From contig JBIKXS010000001.1 in the NCBI GenBank assembly GCA_044355655.1, positions 207,268-271,267 on the forward strand: a stretch of DNA of 64,000 bases, read 5' to 3'. This stretch comes from UBA3064 sp023258775. GTDB taxonomy: Bacteria; Pseudomonadota; Gammaproteobacteria; Burkholderiales; Burkholderiaceae_E. Of the stretch, positions 7,400-17,300 are shown in pieces. The notes under the pieces were generated by a model. The model did not search any database. It was not told where the DNA came from and saw nothing but the letters and a program-made list of their open reading frames with translations. The position numbers were made by a program, and so were the translations under genes. How positions within the stretch are numbered: position 1 is the first letter of the stretch; the number at the start of each line of letters is the position of its first letter.

Positions 7400-8299
7400 G
7401 TGATCCTGTTCCTCGCCGACGGCAAGCAGATTCGCGGCGACCTCATCAAGTCGGCCGCGCTTCGTTACGACCTGGCGCCCATACCGGTGACGCTTGAGGC
7501 TGAAATCCGCGCCGGCGACGACGACATGGAGAAGAGGCTCGCCGAGGGGCAGCTTGTTTCTGTTGGAACCGGGGATTCGCTGCGCATCGTGAAGTCGGTC
7601 AGGGCTGTTGGCCGGGCCGCTCAAGGCGAACGCGAAATGACCGCGATCCGCATCACGGCCATGCTTGATTCGTGTCACAGCGCAGCCTTTGTGCGCAGTC
7701 GGGCGATCATCAAGGAGAGCGCGGCCCTGTCCGCGATCTACCGGTCTGCCGGCGCGACCATCAAGGCGGTTGATGCTGACTTCCCTGTTCCGCGCTTCTA
7801 CTGCCCGGTCGGAGAAACACCGACGTTCCACATTGCCCGCGTATTGCAGGAAGAAGGCGGCGCAGTGCGCTGGAAGTCTGGCCGCCTGCAATTCGTCCGC
7901 CTGCCCGATCTGTTTAAGCAGAAGCCGGTTCTCGATCTTCCAAACAACGCATCAGATGATGTTGATAGCGGGTTCCTGGAGCGCCACGAAGTGCCGTGGT
8001 TCTTTTCTCTGAACGAGACCGCAGGCTTCGTGTTCGGCAACCAAGAAAAGCCCAGGGCGGTGCGCTACGCGCCGTTCAAGGATGTCCAGCGCCTGCGCAA
8101 TATGACGCGCTGCCTGGTGCATCGCAAGACATCGAAAATCGACTTTTCTGGGCAGATTGTCGCCGGCGATCTTGTCAATTTCGTTGGCGGCGACAAGCTT
8201 TGCATCATCACGGCGGCGCACGTCTTCGAGAGCGGGACGGATGACGGCGGCGCCGGAAACACCTATACCCGGCTTTGGCTGGGAAGCCTGGAGGGGTGA
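7400..8299 (+). CDS. Baseplate hub protein (gpD / gp27-like)
   Basis: The 299-residue protein initiates at GTG 7400. Its N-terminal half has the mixed beta domains of hub proteins ('DLAPIPVTLEAEIRAGDDD'). Its C-terminal end ('AGDLVNFVGGDKLCIITAAH' then 'TYTRLWLGSLEG') resembles the closing strand of gpD-type hubs that carry the spike. The stop overlaps the start of the gpV-like spike gene (TGATG), the usual gene order for hub and spike. Trimeric hub function at the base of the tail tube is inferred from family and order. Confidence 0.6.
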   Translation: MILFLADGKQIRGDLIKSAALRYDLAPIPVTLEAEIRAGDDDMEKRLAEGQLVSVGTGDSLRIVKSVRAVGRAAQGEREMTAIRITAMLDSCHSAAFVRSRAIIKESAALSAIYRSAGATIKAVDADFPVPRFYCPVGETPTFHIARVLQEEGGAVRWKSGRLQFVRLPDLFKQKPVLDLPNNASDDVDSGFLERHEVPWFFSLNETAGFVFGNQEKPRAVRYAPFKDVQRLRNMTRCLVHRKTSKIDFSGQIVAGDLVNFVGGDKLCIITAAHVFESGTDDGGAGNTYTRLWLGSLEG

Positions 8300-8718
8300 T
8301 GGAATACGGACTCATGCCTGGGCGCTACCCTGCCATCGTCAAGACCTACAACCAGGCGCGCCGGACGTGCCGGGTTGAAATCCCAGGACTGACTGACGGC
8401 GGGGATGTGCTGCCGGAAGCTGAAATCGAATACCCGATTGGCGACAAGTCGCGCGCCGGAACCAACACCACTGAGATTGAAATTACGCCTGGCGATACCG
8501 TCTGGGTGGCGTTCATCGGCGGCGACCCGCGTTATCCGATCATCACCGGCTACCGCAACCCGCAGGCTGGAAACTCTGCCGACTGGCGGCGCTGGCACCA
8601 TGCCAACATGGAACTGCTGGCGGACGGGACGATGAGGCTTGCCGTTGGGCCGTCCGAGATAATCCTGACGCCAAGCGGCATTGTGATTAACGCCCCGAGA
8701 ATAGACCTTAACCCGTAG
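8299..8718 (+). CDS. Baseplate spike protein, gpV / Mu gp45-like (short)
   Basis: The 139-residue protein contains an OB-fold-like domain ('GRYPAIVKTYNQARRTCRVE', 'ITPGDTVWVAFIGGDPRYPI') followed by a short beta-helix start ('MELLADGTMRLAVGPSEIIL'). This is the gpV/gp45 cell-puncturing plan but with only a stub of the C-terminal beta-helical needle. The tip is apparently supplied in trans by the PAAR protein encoded next. ATG 8299 overlaps the hub stop. Confidence 0.75.
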   Translation: MEYGLMPGRYPAIVKTYNQARRTCRVEIPGLTDGGDVLPEAEIEYPIGDKSRAGTNTTEIEITPGDTVWVAFIGGDPRYPIITGYRNPQAGNSADWRRWHHANMELLADGTMRLAVGPSEIILTPSGIVINAPRIDLNP

Positions 8719-8720
8719 CC

Positions 8721-9011
8721 ATGCCGGCCGCACACAGACACACCGATATTTGCACTGGACACGGCTGCTACCCGAGTCGGCAGAACGCGGCTGCATCGCC
8801 GAATGTTTTTGTGAACGGGCTGGGGTGGCACCGAGTTGGAGACCATTGGCAGCCTCATGGGTGCGGCGTGTGCGTTCCGCATGGAGGAAACCTGGCAGAG
8901 GGGAGCCCGACCGTGTTCATCAATGGCATGGCGGCCGGGCGAATCGGAGACCCTGTTGATTGCGGCTCATCCTGTCAGACGGGGAGCCCGAATGTTTTTG
9001 CCGACGGATGA
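8721..9011 (+). CDS. PAAR-repeat spike tip protein
   Basis: The 96-residue protein begins 'MPAAHRHTDICTGHGC' and contains three repeats of the PAAR type ('ASPNVFVNGLGWHRVGDH', 'GSPTVFINGMAAGRIGDP', 'GSPNVFADG') with His and Cys residues placed to bind a metal ion. PAAR proteins form the sharp cone at the end of phage and type VI secretion spikes. It follows the gpV-like gene by 2 bp, which fits a two-part spike. No effector domain is attached. Confidence 0.85.
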   Translation: MPAAHRHTDICTGHGCYPSRQNAAASPNVFVNGLGWHRVGDHWQPHGCGVCVPHGGNLAEGSPTVFINGMAAGRIGDPVDCGSSCQTGSPNVFADG

Positions 9012-9041
9012 TTTATCCATAGCCACACCAAGGAAACCACC

Positions 9042-9533
9042 ATGAAAAACCTACTCTTCAGCTTCGAAGACCTGACGGTCAAAGACAAGGCGGCCAAGCA
9101 AGCCATCCGCTATTTCTCGCGCGCCGGCGCCAACGTCGTGCAGCAGGACATCCCGTCTGCGCTCAAGCGATCCTCCGGCGTCACTTACCGCGAAATGGCA
9201 CTCACCTTTGCCGACTCGCAGACCGTCGTGCTGCGCATCAAGCAGAGCGGCGACATTTTCCAGGTGCTGCTGAACGGCAAGGTGCTGCCAATCAAGAATC
9301 AGGACGATCACGTCAAGGCTATCGCTGAGATTGTTCAGGCGATGGACGCCGGCCGCTCGAAGTTCCAGAAGATTCTTGCAGCGGCCAAGGTGAAGCCGCC
9401 CGCCGGCATCCGCACGGCAGCGCCAAAAATGGAGCAGGTTCTCACCTACAAGCGCGACGCGCTGAAGTCGGCGATTGCCGCCGTCCGCTCCGAAATATCT
9501 GGACTGACAGCCGGGCAAATCGCCGCTGCGTAA
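9042..9533 (+). CDS. DarA_N-like antirestriction protein
   Basis: The 163-residue protein matches the N-terminal domain of phage P1 'defence against restriction A' proteins. The diagnostic stretch is 'YREMALTFADSQTVVLRIKQ' then 'GDIFQVLLNGKVLPIKNQDD' and a helical tail. In P1, Dar proteins are packaged in the head and injected with DNA, protecting it from type I restriction. Here the domain is a stand-alone gene at the head of a block with two giant polyvalent proteins. An 'aagga' ribosome site precedes the ATG. Protection in this phage is inferred from family and context. Confidence 0.75.
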   Translation: MKNLLFSFEDLTVKDKAAKQAIRYFSRAGANVVQQDIPSALKRSSGVTYREMALTFADSQTVVLRIKQSGDIFQVLLNGKVLPIKNQDDHVKAIAEIVQAMDAGRSKFQKILAAAKVKPPAGIRTAAPKMEQVLTYKRDALKSAIAAVRSEISGLTAGQIAAA

Positions 9534-9583
9534 GCGGAAAACCCCGCCAATCGAGCGGTTGCGCGCGGCATACCATGCCGTGC
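9534..9583 (+). promoter_or_regulatory. Phage promoter module 1 (hairpin, TTGC-N8-TACCAT, leaderless start)
   Basis: Directly after the preceding TAA comes the hairpin GCGG-AAAACC-CCGC (9534-9547), then 11 nt, TTGC (9559-9562), 8 nt, TACCAT (9571-9576) and 7 nt to ATG 9584. The same spacing is found at two other sites in the phage (21183 and 26665). No Shine-Dalgarno is present, so the transcript probably starts at or near the ATG. It is neither a sigma-70 nor a sigma-54 arrangement, so a phage-specific factor is inferred. Confidence 0.6.
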
Positions 9584-12500
9584 ATGAGCGCCGATTCCAC
9601 CTTCCTACAGATTGAGACTGCTGCCCACGGCGGCGCCTTCGGGGATAACCCGATTCCGGCGCCGACCGAGGCGCAATGCCTCTCTGGAAATTACAAGGTA
9701 GGCCGGGCCAGCATCTACGGCCTGGCCATTGCCATCGAGCAGCCGCGCGGCAGCTACCGAACCGGGATCGATTCCAAGACCGGAAAGCGCTGGGCAAGCC
9801 GGATGGCGGCCCACTACGGCTACATCAACGGCACAAAAGGCAACGACGGCGACTGCGTTGATTGCTTCATCGGCTTCTACCCCCAATCCCAGGCGGCATT
9901 CGTCATCAACCAGAACGTCGGTGGAAAGTTCGACGAGCACAAGGTGATGCTTGCCTACCCGGACGAAGAGTCCGCGCGGCGCGCCTACCTGGACAGTTAC
10001 GAGCGCGGCTGGAATGGCCTCGCCAGCGTCGTTTCCCTCTCCGTTTCTCAACTCAAGTGGTGGCTCAAGAATGGAGACATGCGCCGGCCGCTGCGTGCTG
10101 AAAATCTCCCTCACGAAGGACTCGAAACCATGACCCGCAAAGTGCAATGGAACAGCGAAGCGCTGCCCTACGACCAGACCCTTGACCAAGTGCTGTACGA
10201 AATCCGGCGATCAGACGCTGGCGAAAGCCTGTTGCTGGACGCCGTGAGCGCCAAGGACATCATTGAAGACGCCGACGGCGCCCTGGCGTTTGATGCGCTG
10301 GTGACGCCATACGCCAAGCTGGAGCGGAAGATGGAGGTTCTACAGGGCGTCATGGTTCGCTCTGGCGAGTCCGTCAAGCCGGTTGCCATGCAGGTTACCG
10401 ATCCATTCAAGCAGCGCGGCGTCGCCAACGTGGCAGCCATTTTCGAGCTATCCGACGGTCAAACCGTTTCGATCTTCTTCCACAACCCGGACGTGACGCC
10501 GAACAAGATGGCGGCGAGTGACGAGGTTATCTCGTGGAAGTGGCTCCTGAACAAGAAGGACATCACCATCGTTGTGGCGCCCGAGCGCGGCGAAGACCTC
10601 AATGTCCGCGAAGTGGCACGCCGCATTATTCGGCTTGCCGAGAAGAACAGCCCGGCATTCCAGCGCGCCAACACCAAGCGCGCGGAGCGTATGCAGGGAA
10701 TCCAAGCGCTGAAGGATGAAATCACCACGCTGGAAACCGAATTGGCGACGGCGCAGCATGAACTTGAAGTGGCGAAAGTGGCCGCCGAGACTGCGCCAGT
10801 CCGCACGCTGCTGACGGACGAAGAGCAGGCTGCACTTGCCAAGCGAGAGGAAGCGGCTCGCGCCATCCTCGAAGGCATGACTGAAGAGCAGATCACGCAA
10901 GTAGGCGCAAGCCCGTCGCTGGTGACGGTTGTTACTCTGAAGCTGGGCCGGTTTTCTGCCATCGACAAGATTCTTGAAAACCACCCGGATGACGTTGAAA
11001 AGGCTATTGCCTCTGTCGTACCGGAAGCCTCCGCAAGGTCTGCGCAACAGAAGGTCGACATCACCTATCGCAACAGCGCCGACGGCCTCTTTACGTCGTT
11101 CTTCCCGGATACGCCGGAAGGTGAAAAGGCATGGAACATCATTAACGCCACGCCGGGCGCCGAGGGCGGCAAGGTGCTTGCAGCCCATGCCGAGCCAACC
11201 ATTGAGCAACTGCGCAAGGCCGGCTACACCGTGGAAGAGGACACCAGCGCCCCGAGCGCCGTCGATGATGATGCCCTGCTGGCCGAACTGGCGCAGAAAT
11301 CCGGCGAACAGGATGGGTCACCCGATGTGTTCTCTGTTGGCTCCGTCAAATTCCAAGCTTTCGCCGTCAAGATCAGACAAGGGAAGCAGCGCGTATGGGG
11401 CGTTCGCGTCTTGGAAAACGGCAAGGAGATGAACCCCGCTGACGGCAACGGCGCAGGTTTCAAGAGCGACACCAAGGCAAGCATGATCGAAGACATGGAG
11501 CGCAGCTATGCCGCGATAACCAAGATTGGAGACAAGGAGCAGAACGAGAACCGCTGGCGCGAGGGGTTTGGACTTCCGCCGCTTCCGACAGAAGGCGCCT
11601 CTGCTTCAAACGAACAGGCCCTGATTGACGCCTACATCAAGGCATGGGGAGAAGAGGCTGCGATGGTCAATGCCGCCGTAGCCGCCGTGAATTGGGAAGG
11701 AATCATCGACAACGCCAGCGCGACGGCTGAAATTCAGAAGCTGCAAAGCGCCGCCAATAGCGACCGGCCGATTATCAAGGCCCGCGATGCCCTGGAGGCC
11801 GCCGGCATGAAGACATGGGATTCCCGCCTGTCTGGCGTCACCGAAACCGAGGAATTCCGGGCGCAAAGCAAGGCGATGGATGCCTACCGAGAGGCAATGG
11901 ACAAGATTCAGGCCATCGCCAAGGAAAAGCTGATCGAGGCCGGCAAGGCGGAGCTTTCGGCCCTGCCAGAAGATGCCCCGCTGGAAGACGCGGCCCGCGC
12001 CATCTATCGCAAGCACGGTATCGATATGGGTCAGCGTAGCGACTGGGTTTCCCGTGTCGTTACCGCCGTCAATGAAAAGGACGCCGAGGCGCTGCGCAGC
12101 ATCCTGGCCGGCGTTGGCAGCGACAGCAACAAAGCCAGCATGGAGATTTTCGAGCGGGCGGCAGGGTTCAAGCTGGCAAAGACCCAGAAGGAGCGCGCCA
12201 AACAGATCGACGAATGGGCAGGCATAACGCCCGAGAAGCGCGCCGAGATTGAGGCTGCGAAAGATGCAGCGTGGCAGGCTCGCAAGATTGAGGAAGGCGT
12301 CAAGGATGCCTGGGGCTGGCTGAAGAGTATGAAGGTGCGAGACGGCGCCGATGTGGTTGATGGTCAGCAGTACCTTTTGCGCCAGTTCGCCGAAGGATAC
12401 GACGAGGCCGGCACCGGCAAGAAAGGTGCCGCCACGATCTATGGCATGAAGAATGGAAGCGCTCTCCGCTACGTCAACAACCGCAGCTTCAACGGCTTCC

Positions 12501-14290
12501 TGAAGGCGGCAATGGCATTTGGCGGACTGCGCAAAGCGCTTGAATCGGTCGGCGCCATTGAACAGAGCGCCGATAAGGCCGCAAGCGTCGATGCTGCATA
12601 CCAGTTCGCCAGCGCAACGGACGAATTCAAGGCGTGGCTCGCCGACTACCTGGACAAGCCAGAATACTCGCCGTTCGCTACGGCCAAGGCGATGGATCAG
12701 GCCGCCCAGCGCAACGGTGCCAGCGTCGATTGGGGAATGTTCTCCGGCGCGGCGCTGGATGGCGTTAGCGCTGCCGTTGCAGAGCTTGAACGCGCCCTTG
12801 ACGTTGCCGCGACCAATGAGCCGATCAATCGTGTCGAGGGGAACATCGGCCAGGCCGATCTTGAGGCCGAAGTCGCAGGGAGCATCAAGGAGGCTATCGA
12901 AATTCTGTCCGAGGCCGATTACGGCCCGAGCGAAGAGGAAATCGGCGGGCTGTTCGAGGCCGAATCAACGACACTGGACAGCGCCGACGGAGCCTATCTT
13001 GGCGTCGAAAAACAAGCCATTTCCGCAACCAAGGCATTGCTCCAGTATTTCCGCGACTTCATCGCATCGGATTCCAAGTTTGCCAAGGTTCCAGAGTCGG
13101 CATACGGATGGACGGCGTCCGGTGAAATCATGGATAAGGACGAGGCGAAGCGCCGTCTGCGCAGCCTGATTGACATCGCCATCAACCGGAAGGCCGGCAT
13201 TCCAGACCTGACGCCCGAGCAGGACAAGCGCCTGGCCGACTATGCCCACGACGCCCGCACCATCAGCGACTACCTGACCAAGCGCATTCGCCACACTGGC
13301 GCACGCAACCTGCTGCGCACGCCTGAAATGAAAGCCAAGTATCCGCATATCGACAACCAGCCACGCGACGGCTTCGATTCCGTCTCGCTCGACGGCATTG
13401 ATTCCGACGGCTATGTCGGCAAAGTCAAGAAGGGCGGGGAGGTGGTTGGGCGTATCGACATTGGCGGCGACGGCAAGGCAATGGTGTTCGTCGGCGCGTC
13501 CGGCGACCAGCGTGTCGTATTCCCATCCGGCACGGAGGCAACCTATTCCGATGAGGATGCAGCAGCGATGATTGACGCCCTGTTTTCCACCAAGGCAGCA
13601 AACGCGGCGCCCGAGGCGATTGAAGGCCCGGCAAAAGATCGCGCGTCCGCGCTCAAGATGCTGACCGATACCAGCATGAACGTCTGGATGTCGGAAGGTC
13701 AGAACAAGGCCGTGATCGCCGGACTCATGGGCGAAGAATGGCAGTTCTTCGCGGACAAGATGAAAGAACTGGCCGGCGTCATCGCCGCCATGCCCAAGAC
13801 CTACGACCAGGACGGAATGGGAGATTCTGCTGTAGCGCACCTCCACTACTTCAGGGGCGCTGCTGACTGGTACATCACCGAAAAGGACATGGAAGGAAAA
13901 GGCACCCAGCAGGCTTTCGGCTTGGCTGACCTGGGTTATGGCGGCGAGCTTGGCTACATCAGCATCGAAGAACTCATCAGCGCCGGCGTCGAGCTTGATT
14001 TCCACTTCTCGCCAAAGACCATCGGGCAGATTAAGGGCAAGGGCGAGCCCGCTACGCAGGAGGCCGCGCCAGAAGTTTCGCCCGAAGACCGGCAAAAGCA
14101 AGTAGATCAGGCGCTGTTCCAGTCCGTGATCGACGGCAACGTACCCGACATTCTTGCGCCTGAACTGGCCGACTCACTGGAGGCCGCCTATTACCGCCAG
14201 CAAACCGACCCTGCGCTTGTCAGCCTGTTCGAGCAGGCCGTGAGTGCCTACCAAAACGCCATGATGGCCGCCACCGCTGAACTTGCATGA
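9584..14290 (+). CDS. Giant polyvalent protein with InPase-like and DUF2958 domains
   Basis: The protein has 1568 residues. The N-terminal about 180 residues match the inorganic-pyrophosphatase-like 'InPase' domain of polyvalent proteins ('RMAAHYGYINGTKGNDGDCV', 'DCFIGFYPQSQAAF', 'KFDEHKVMLAYPDEESARRA'). A long middle part is mostly helical with coiled coils. Near the C-terminus a DUF2958 domain is seen ('FRGAADWYITEKD', 'QQAFGLADLGYGGELGYIS', 'ELDFHFSPKTIG'). Polyvalent proteins are known from phages and conjugative elements, where they enter the recipient cell with the DNA and blunt host defences. ATG 9584 is preferred over 9575, which lies inside the TACCAT box. It is followed by the DarB-like gene after 13 bp. 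Confidence 0.75.
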   Translation: MSADSTFLQIETAAHGGAFGDNPIPAPTEAQCLSGNYKVGRASIYGLAIAIEQPRGSYRTGIDSKTGKRWASRMAAHYGYINGTKGNDGDCVDCFIGFYPQSQAAFVINQNVGGKFDEHKVMLAYPDEESARRAYLDSYERGWNGLASVVSLSVSQLKWWLKNGDMRRPLRAENLPHEGLETMTRKVQWNSEALPYDQTLDQVLYEIRRSDAGESLLLDAVSAKDIIEDADGALAFDALVTPYAKLERKMEVLQGVMVRSGESVKPVAMQVTDPFKQRGVANVAAIFELSDGQTVSIFFHNPDVTPNKMAASDEVISWKWLLNKKDITIVVAPERGEDLNVREVARRIIRLAEKNSPAFQRANTKRAERMQGIQALKDEITTLETELATAQHELEVAKVAAETAPVRTLLTDEEQAALAKREEAARAILEGMTEEQITQVGASPSLVTVVTLKLGRFSAIDKILENHPDDVEKAIASVVPEASARSAQQKVDITYRNSADGLFTSFFPDTPEGEKAWNIINATPGAEGGKVLAAHAEPTIEQLRKAGYTVEEDTSAPSAVDDDALLAELAQKSGEQDGSPDVFSVGSVKFQAFAVKIRQGKQRVWGVRVLENGKEMNPADGNGAGFKSDTKASMIEDMERSYAAITKIGDKEQNENRWREGFGLPPLPTEGASASNEQALIDAYIKAWGEEAAMVNAAVAAVNWEGIIDNASATAEIQKLQSAANSDRPIIKARDALEAAGMKTWDSRLSGVTETEEFRAQSKAMDAYREAMDKIQAIAKEKLIEAGKAELSALPEDAPLEDAARAIYRKHGIDMGQRSDWVSRVVTAVNEKDAEALRSILAGVGSDSNKASMEIFERAAGFKLAKTQKERAKQIDEWAGITPEKRAEIEAAKDAAWQARKIEEGVKDAWGWLKSMKVRDGADVVDGQQYLLRQFAEGYDEAGTGKKGAATIYGMKNGSALRYVNNRSFNGFLKAAMAFGGLRKALESVGAIEQSADKAASVDAAYQFASATDEFKAWLADYLDKPEYSPFATAKAMDQAAQRNGASVDWGMFSGAALDGVSAAVAELERALDVAATNEPINRVEGNIGQADLEAEVAGSIKEAIEILSEADYGPSEEEIGGLFEAESTTLDSADGAYLGVEKQAISATKALLQYFRDFIASDSKFAKVPESAYGWTASGEIMDKDEAKRRLRSLIDIAINRKAGIPDLTPEQDKRLADYAHDARTISDYLTKRIRHTGARNLLRTPEMKAKYPHIDNQPRDGFDSVSLDGIDSDGYVGKVKKGGEVVGRIDIGGDGKAMVFVGASGDQRVVFPSGTEATYSDEDAAAMIDALFSTKAANAAPEAIEGPAKDRASALKMLTDTSMNVWMSEGQNKAVIAGLMGEEWQFFADKMKELAGVIAAMPKTYDQDGMGDSAVAHLHYFRGAADWYITEKDMEGKGTQQAFGLADLGYGGELGYISIEELISAGVELDFHFSPKTIGQIKGKGEPATQEAAPEVSPEDRQKQVDQALFQSVIDGNVPDILAPELADSLEAAYYRQQTDPALVSLFEQAVSAYQNAMMAATAELA

Positions 14291-14303
14291 GGAAGAACGA
14301 GAA

Positions 14304-17300
14304 ATGCTGAATCGAATCGCCTTTGATGATGCCGTCGGAAGCGGCGGGCTGCTGGCCCGCCTGAAGCTGGTCGGCGAACTTGCCAAGATCAAGGTTGGCC
14401 TGAAGGATGTCGGCGACGGCCCGCTGGCCTCCGTCAAACGCCTGAAACTGGCGTCCAGAGCCAACCAGATTCGCGTCGATCTTGGCGCCCATGCCGCCCG
14501 CGCGGAACCGGTTGCACAGCAGCAGGAAGGCAGCGAAGAGCCGCAGGCGCCGCGTAACCAGACGGCGCAGTATTACGAATTCGACCCGAACCGCAAGCCA
14601 GCCCAGCGCAAGAAGGACAACGCGGCCGCCATGTCTCTTTTGGCGCGCATCGATTCCGGCGAGATTGATCCGTCCCGGCTGACGCCAGAGGAAAAGCTGG
14701 CGCTTGCGAAGTATTCCGGTACAGGCGGCGCACTGGTCGGAGCCGACGGCAAGAAGGGTAGCGCCTACGAGTATTACACCCCGAAGCCGATTGCCGAGGG
14801 CGTTTGGGAATTGATGTCCGAGCTTGGCTTTCAGGGCGGCAAGGTACTTGACCCGTGCGCCGGCGTTGGTATTTTCGGCGCGACGGCACCACTGAGCGCG
14901 GCCATTGATGCCGTGGAGCTCAACGAGACCTCCGGCCGCATCAATGGCTTAGTGAATGCCGGCCCAGGCTATTCGGCTACCGTTGCCCCATTCGAGAAGG
15001 TGGCAGCCGGAACGCCGGACGAACAATACGACGCCATCGTGACCAATGTTCCGTTTGGCGGCGTCGCAGATCGAGGCGGCAACCAGTTGCACGACAACCG
15101 CTACCAGAAGGAGCCGCTGCAAAACTATTTCATTCTGCGCTCCCTGGAGAAGCTGAAGCCGGGCGGCCTGGCTGTTTTCATCACGCCGCCGCGCTGCGTC
15201 TCTGGCAAGGGCGGCAAGGAAGAGGAATTGCGCGTCAAGGCGAGCTACACGGCTGAATTCCTTGGCGCTTATCGGCTCCCAAACTCGGTATTCGGCACGG
15301 CCAGCGCCGACACCATGACCGACGTGATCGCTTTCCGCAAGTACAGCCGCGAGACCCTGGACAAGATCGCCGAATTGCGTGAGCAGTCGCCGCAATCCCT
15401 GATCGATGCCAATGTGCAATGGCAGCCGTTCATCGAGGGCCGTTACTTCGACAGCGAAGGAAAGCGCTTCGTGCTTGGCGACTTCGTTCCGAAAGACCCG
15501 AACAAGTTCCGTGACGTGGATCGCGTCATCACCCAGGCAAGCGTCGGAGAAATCGGCAAGATGCTGAAGCGATTCCCTGATTCCCGAGTGAATTGGGACT
15601 TGCTAGGCACGGTTGAAACCACGCCGATCATTTACCGCGATGGCGATACGATCACCCAGTCCGGCCAGACGCTTCAGATGCAAGGCGGCCGCTGGGCGCC
15701 CATGATGCGCAGCGAGGAAAGCGCGGACGCCGCCGAACTGGTCTGGAAGCTGAAGACGCCGTATTCCGCCTTTGAGAGCCGCGTCACCTGGATCGAGGCT
15801 GAAAAGTGCGTCGATTACATGATCGAGACTTCGCAATCGCTCGACATCCCGGCGTGGCTGCGCGGTGCAATGGCCGAAATCCGCCGACTGAAGGACGCCG
15901 GCGAGCGCGCACAGTTCTGGAATGCCGGGATTGTTGGAATGTCAGTAGCCCAAGTCCTGGAAGAGCGTCTTGGCGAGGAAATCGGCGTCAATTTCGCCGA
16001 GGAATATCCTGCCCTGACCGACGCCATGCAGCGCGTATCCGTGGCCGCGAAAAAGCGCCCGTCTGTGCTTGGCGGGAAGGTCAAGGAGGGGCTTGCCACA
16101 ATCGGCAACCACTACCAGAAGAAAACCGGGTTCTCCGCCGTGTGGCGTGGCGATGTGCAGCAGCAGGCGCCAACCGTCGAAATCACGGCAGACTCCAGCT
16201 TCGAGGGGTTGCGCTACAAAACGAAATCCATCTGGGCCGGCATGGACGAGGCCAAGGCCATCTATGGCGATGGATTCGAGCCCTACGAAGACCCGGCCTG
16301 GTGCATTTCCCCTGACGGGAAGAGCGTCACCCGCGCCGATGACTATTACGTCGGCAACTACGCCGACTTCCTGAAGCGCGCCGACGCCGACATCGCGGCA
16401 GCAACCGACGAGAAAATCCGGGCCAAGCTGCTGCGCCAGAAGCTGGACGCCGCCACCCGCATCGACAAGGTTGATGTGTCGAAGCTGACCTTCAACCTGT
16501 TCAGTCCTCACGTCACTCTGGAAGAGAAGGCGGAATTCCTTCGCCGTTTCGTGCATCCGTCTGCCTCTGTCATCTACGACGAGAAGACCGGTGAGAAGCG
16601 CGTTGACATCGATGTACCTGGCAGCAAGCTGACCGACCGCGAGAAGCTGCTGAATCGCATCGGCGACTACCTGAAGAACGGCACAATCACGCTTGGCGGC
16701 GCCAAACTGGGCATGGATGATGCCAAGGCGCTCCAGGAACTGCGCAAGATGGTCAATACCGCCAACGAGCAGTTCAACGGCTGGGTGCGCGGCAATCGCG
16801 CTATCGTGAGCCGACTGGAAAGCGTCGCATCCGACCCAGAGAAGCTGCGCTTCCGCTCTGTCAGCGACGAATCGCCGTTGCCGGTTCCTGGCCTTAACCC
16901 TGAACTCAAACTGCACGGCTACCAAAACGCATTTGTCCGCTTGCAGGGCCGCGAATTTGGCGGCGGCAACGGTGATGGCGTGGGGCTGGGAAAAACCTTC
17001 CAGGGCCTGGTTGCGGTTCAATACGCCCAGAGCATCGGCGTCAAGACCAAGACGCTCTTCGTGGTTCCCAATTCCGTGCTGTCCAACTGGCGCAAGGAGG
17101 CCATGCGCGCCTATTCTTCGACCGACGACTGCCTGTTTGTCGGCCTGCGCGAAGGCAAGGGCGGCAAGCCGGTTGTGAGCTCGTCCAACTTCGACGCCGA
17201 CCTGACGGCCGTCATGGAGAACCGGCACAGCAAGATTTTCATGACCCTGGAAGCGTTCGAGCGCATCCGCCTGCGCGATGAGACCATCGCAGCCTATGAG

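Noticed and set aside
9534..9583. Sigma-54 promoter reading of the TTGC modules
   Set aside because: The required GG ten bases before the GC is absent at the modules at 9534 and 21183, and the conserved TAnnAT would be unexplained.
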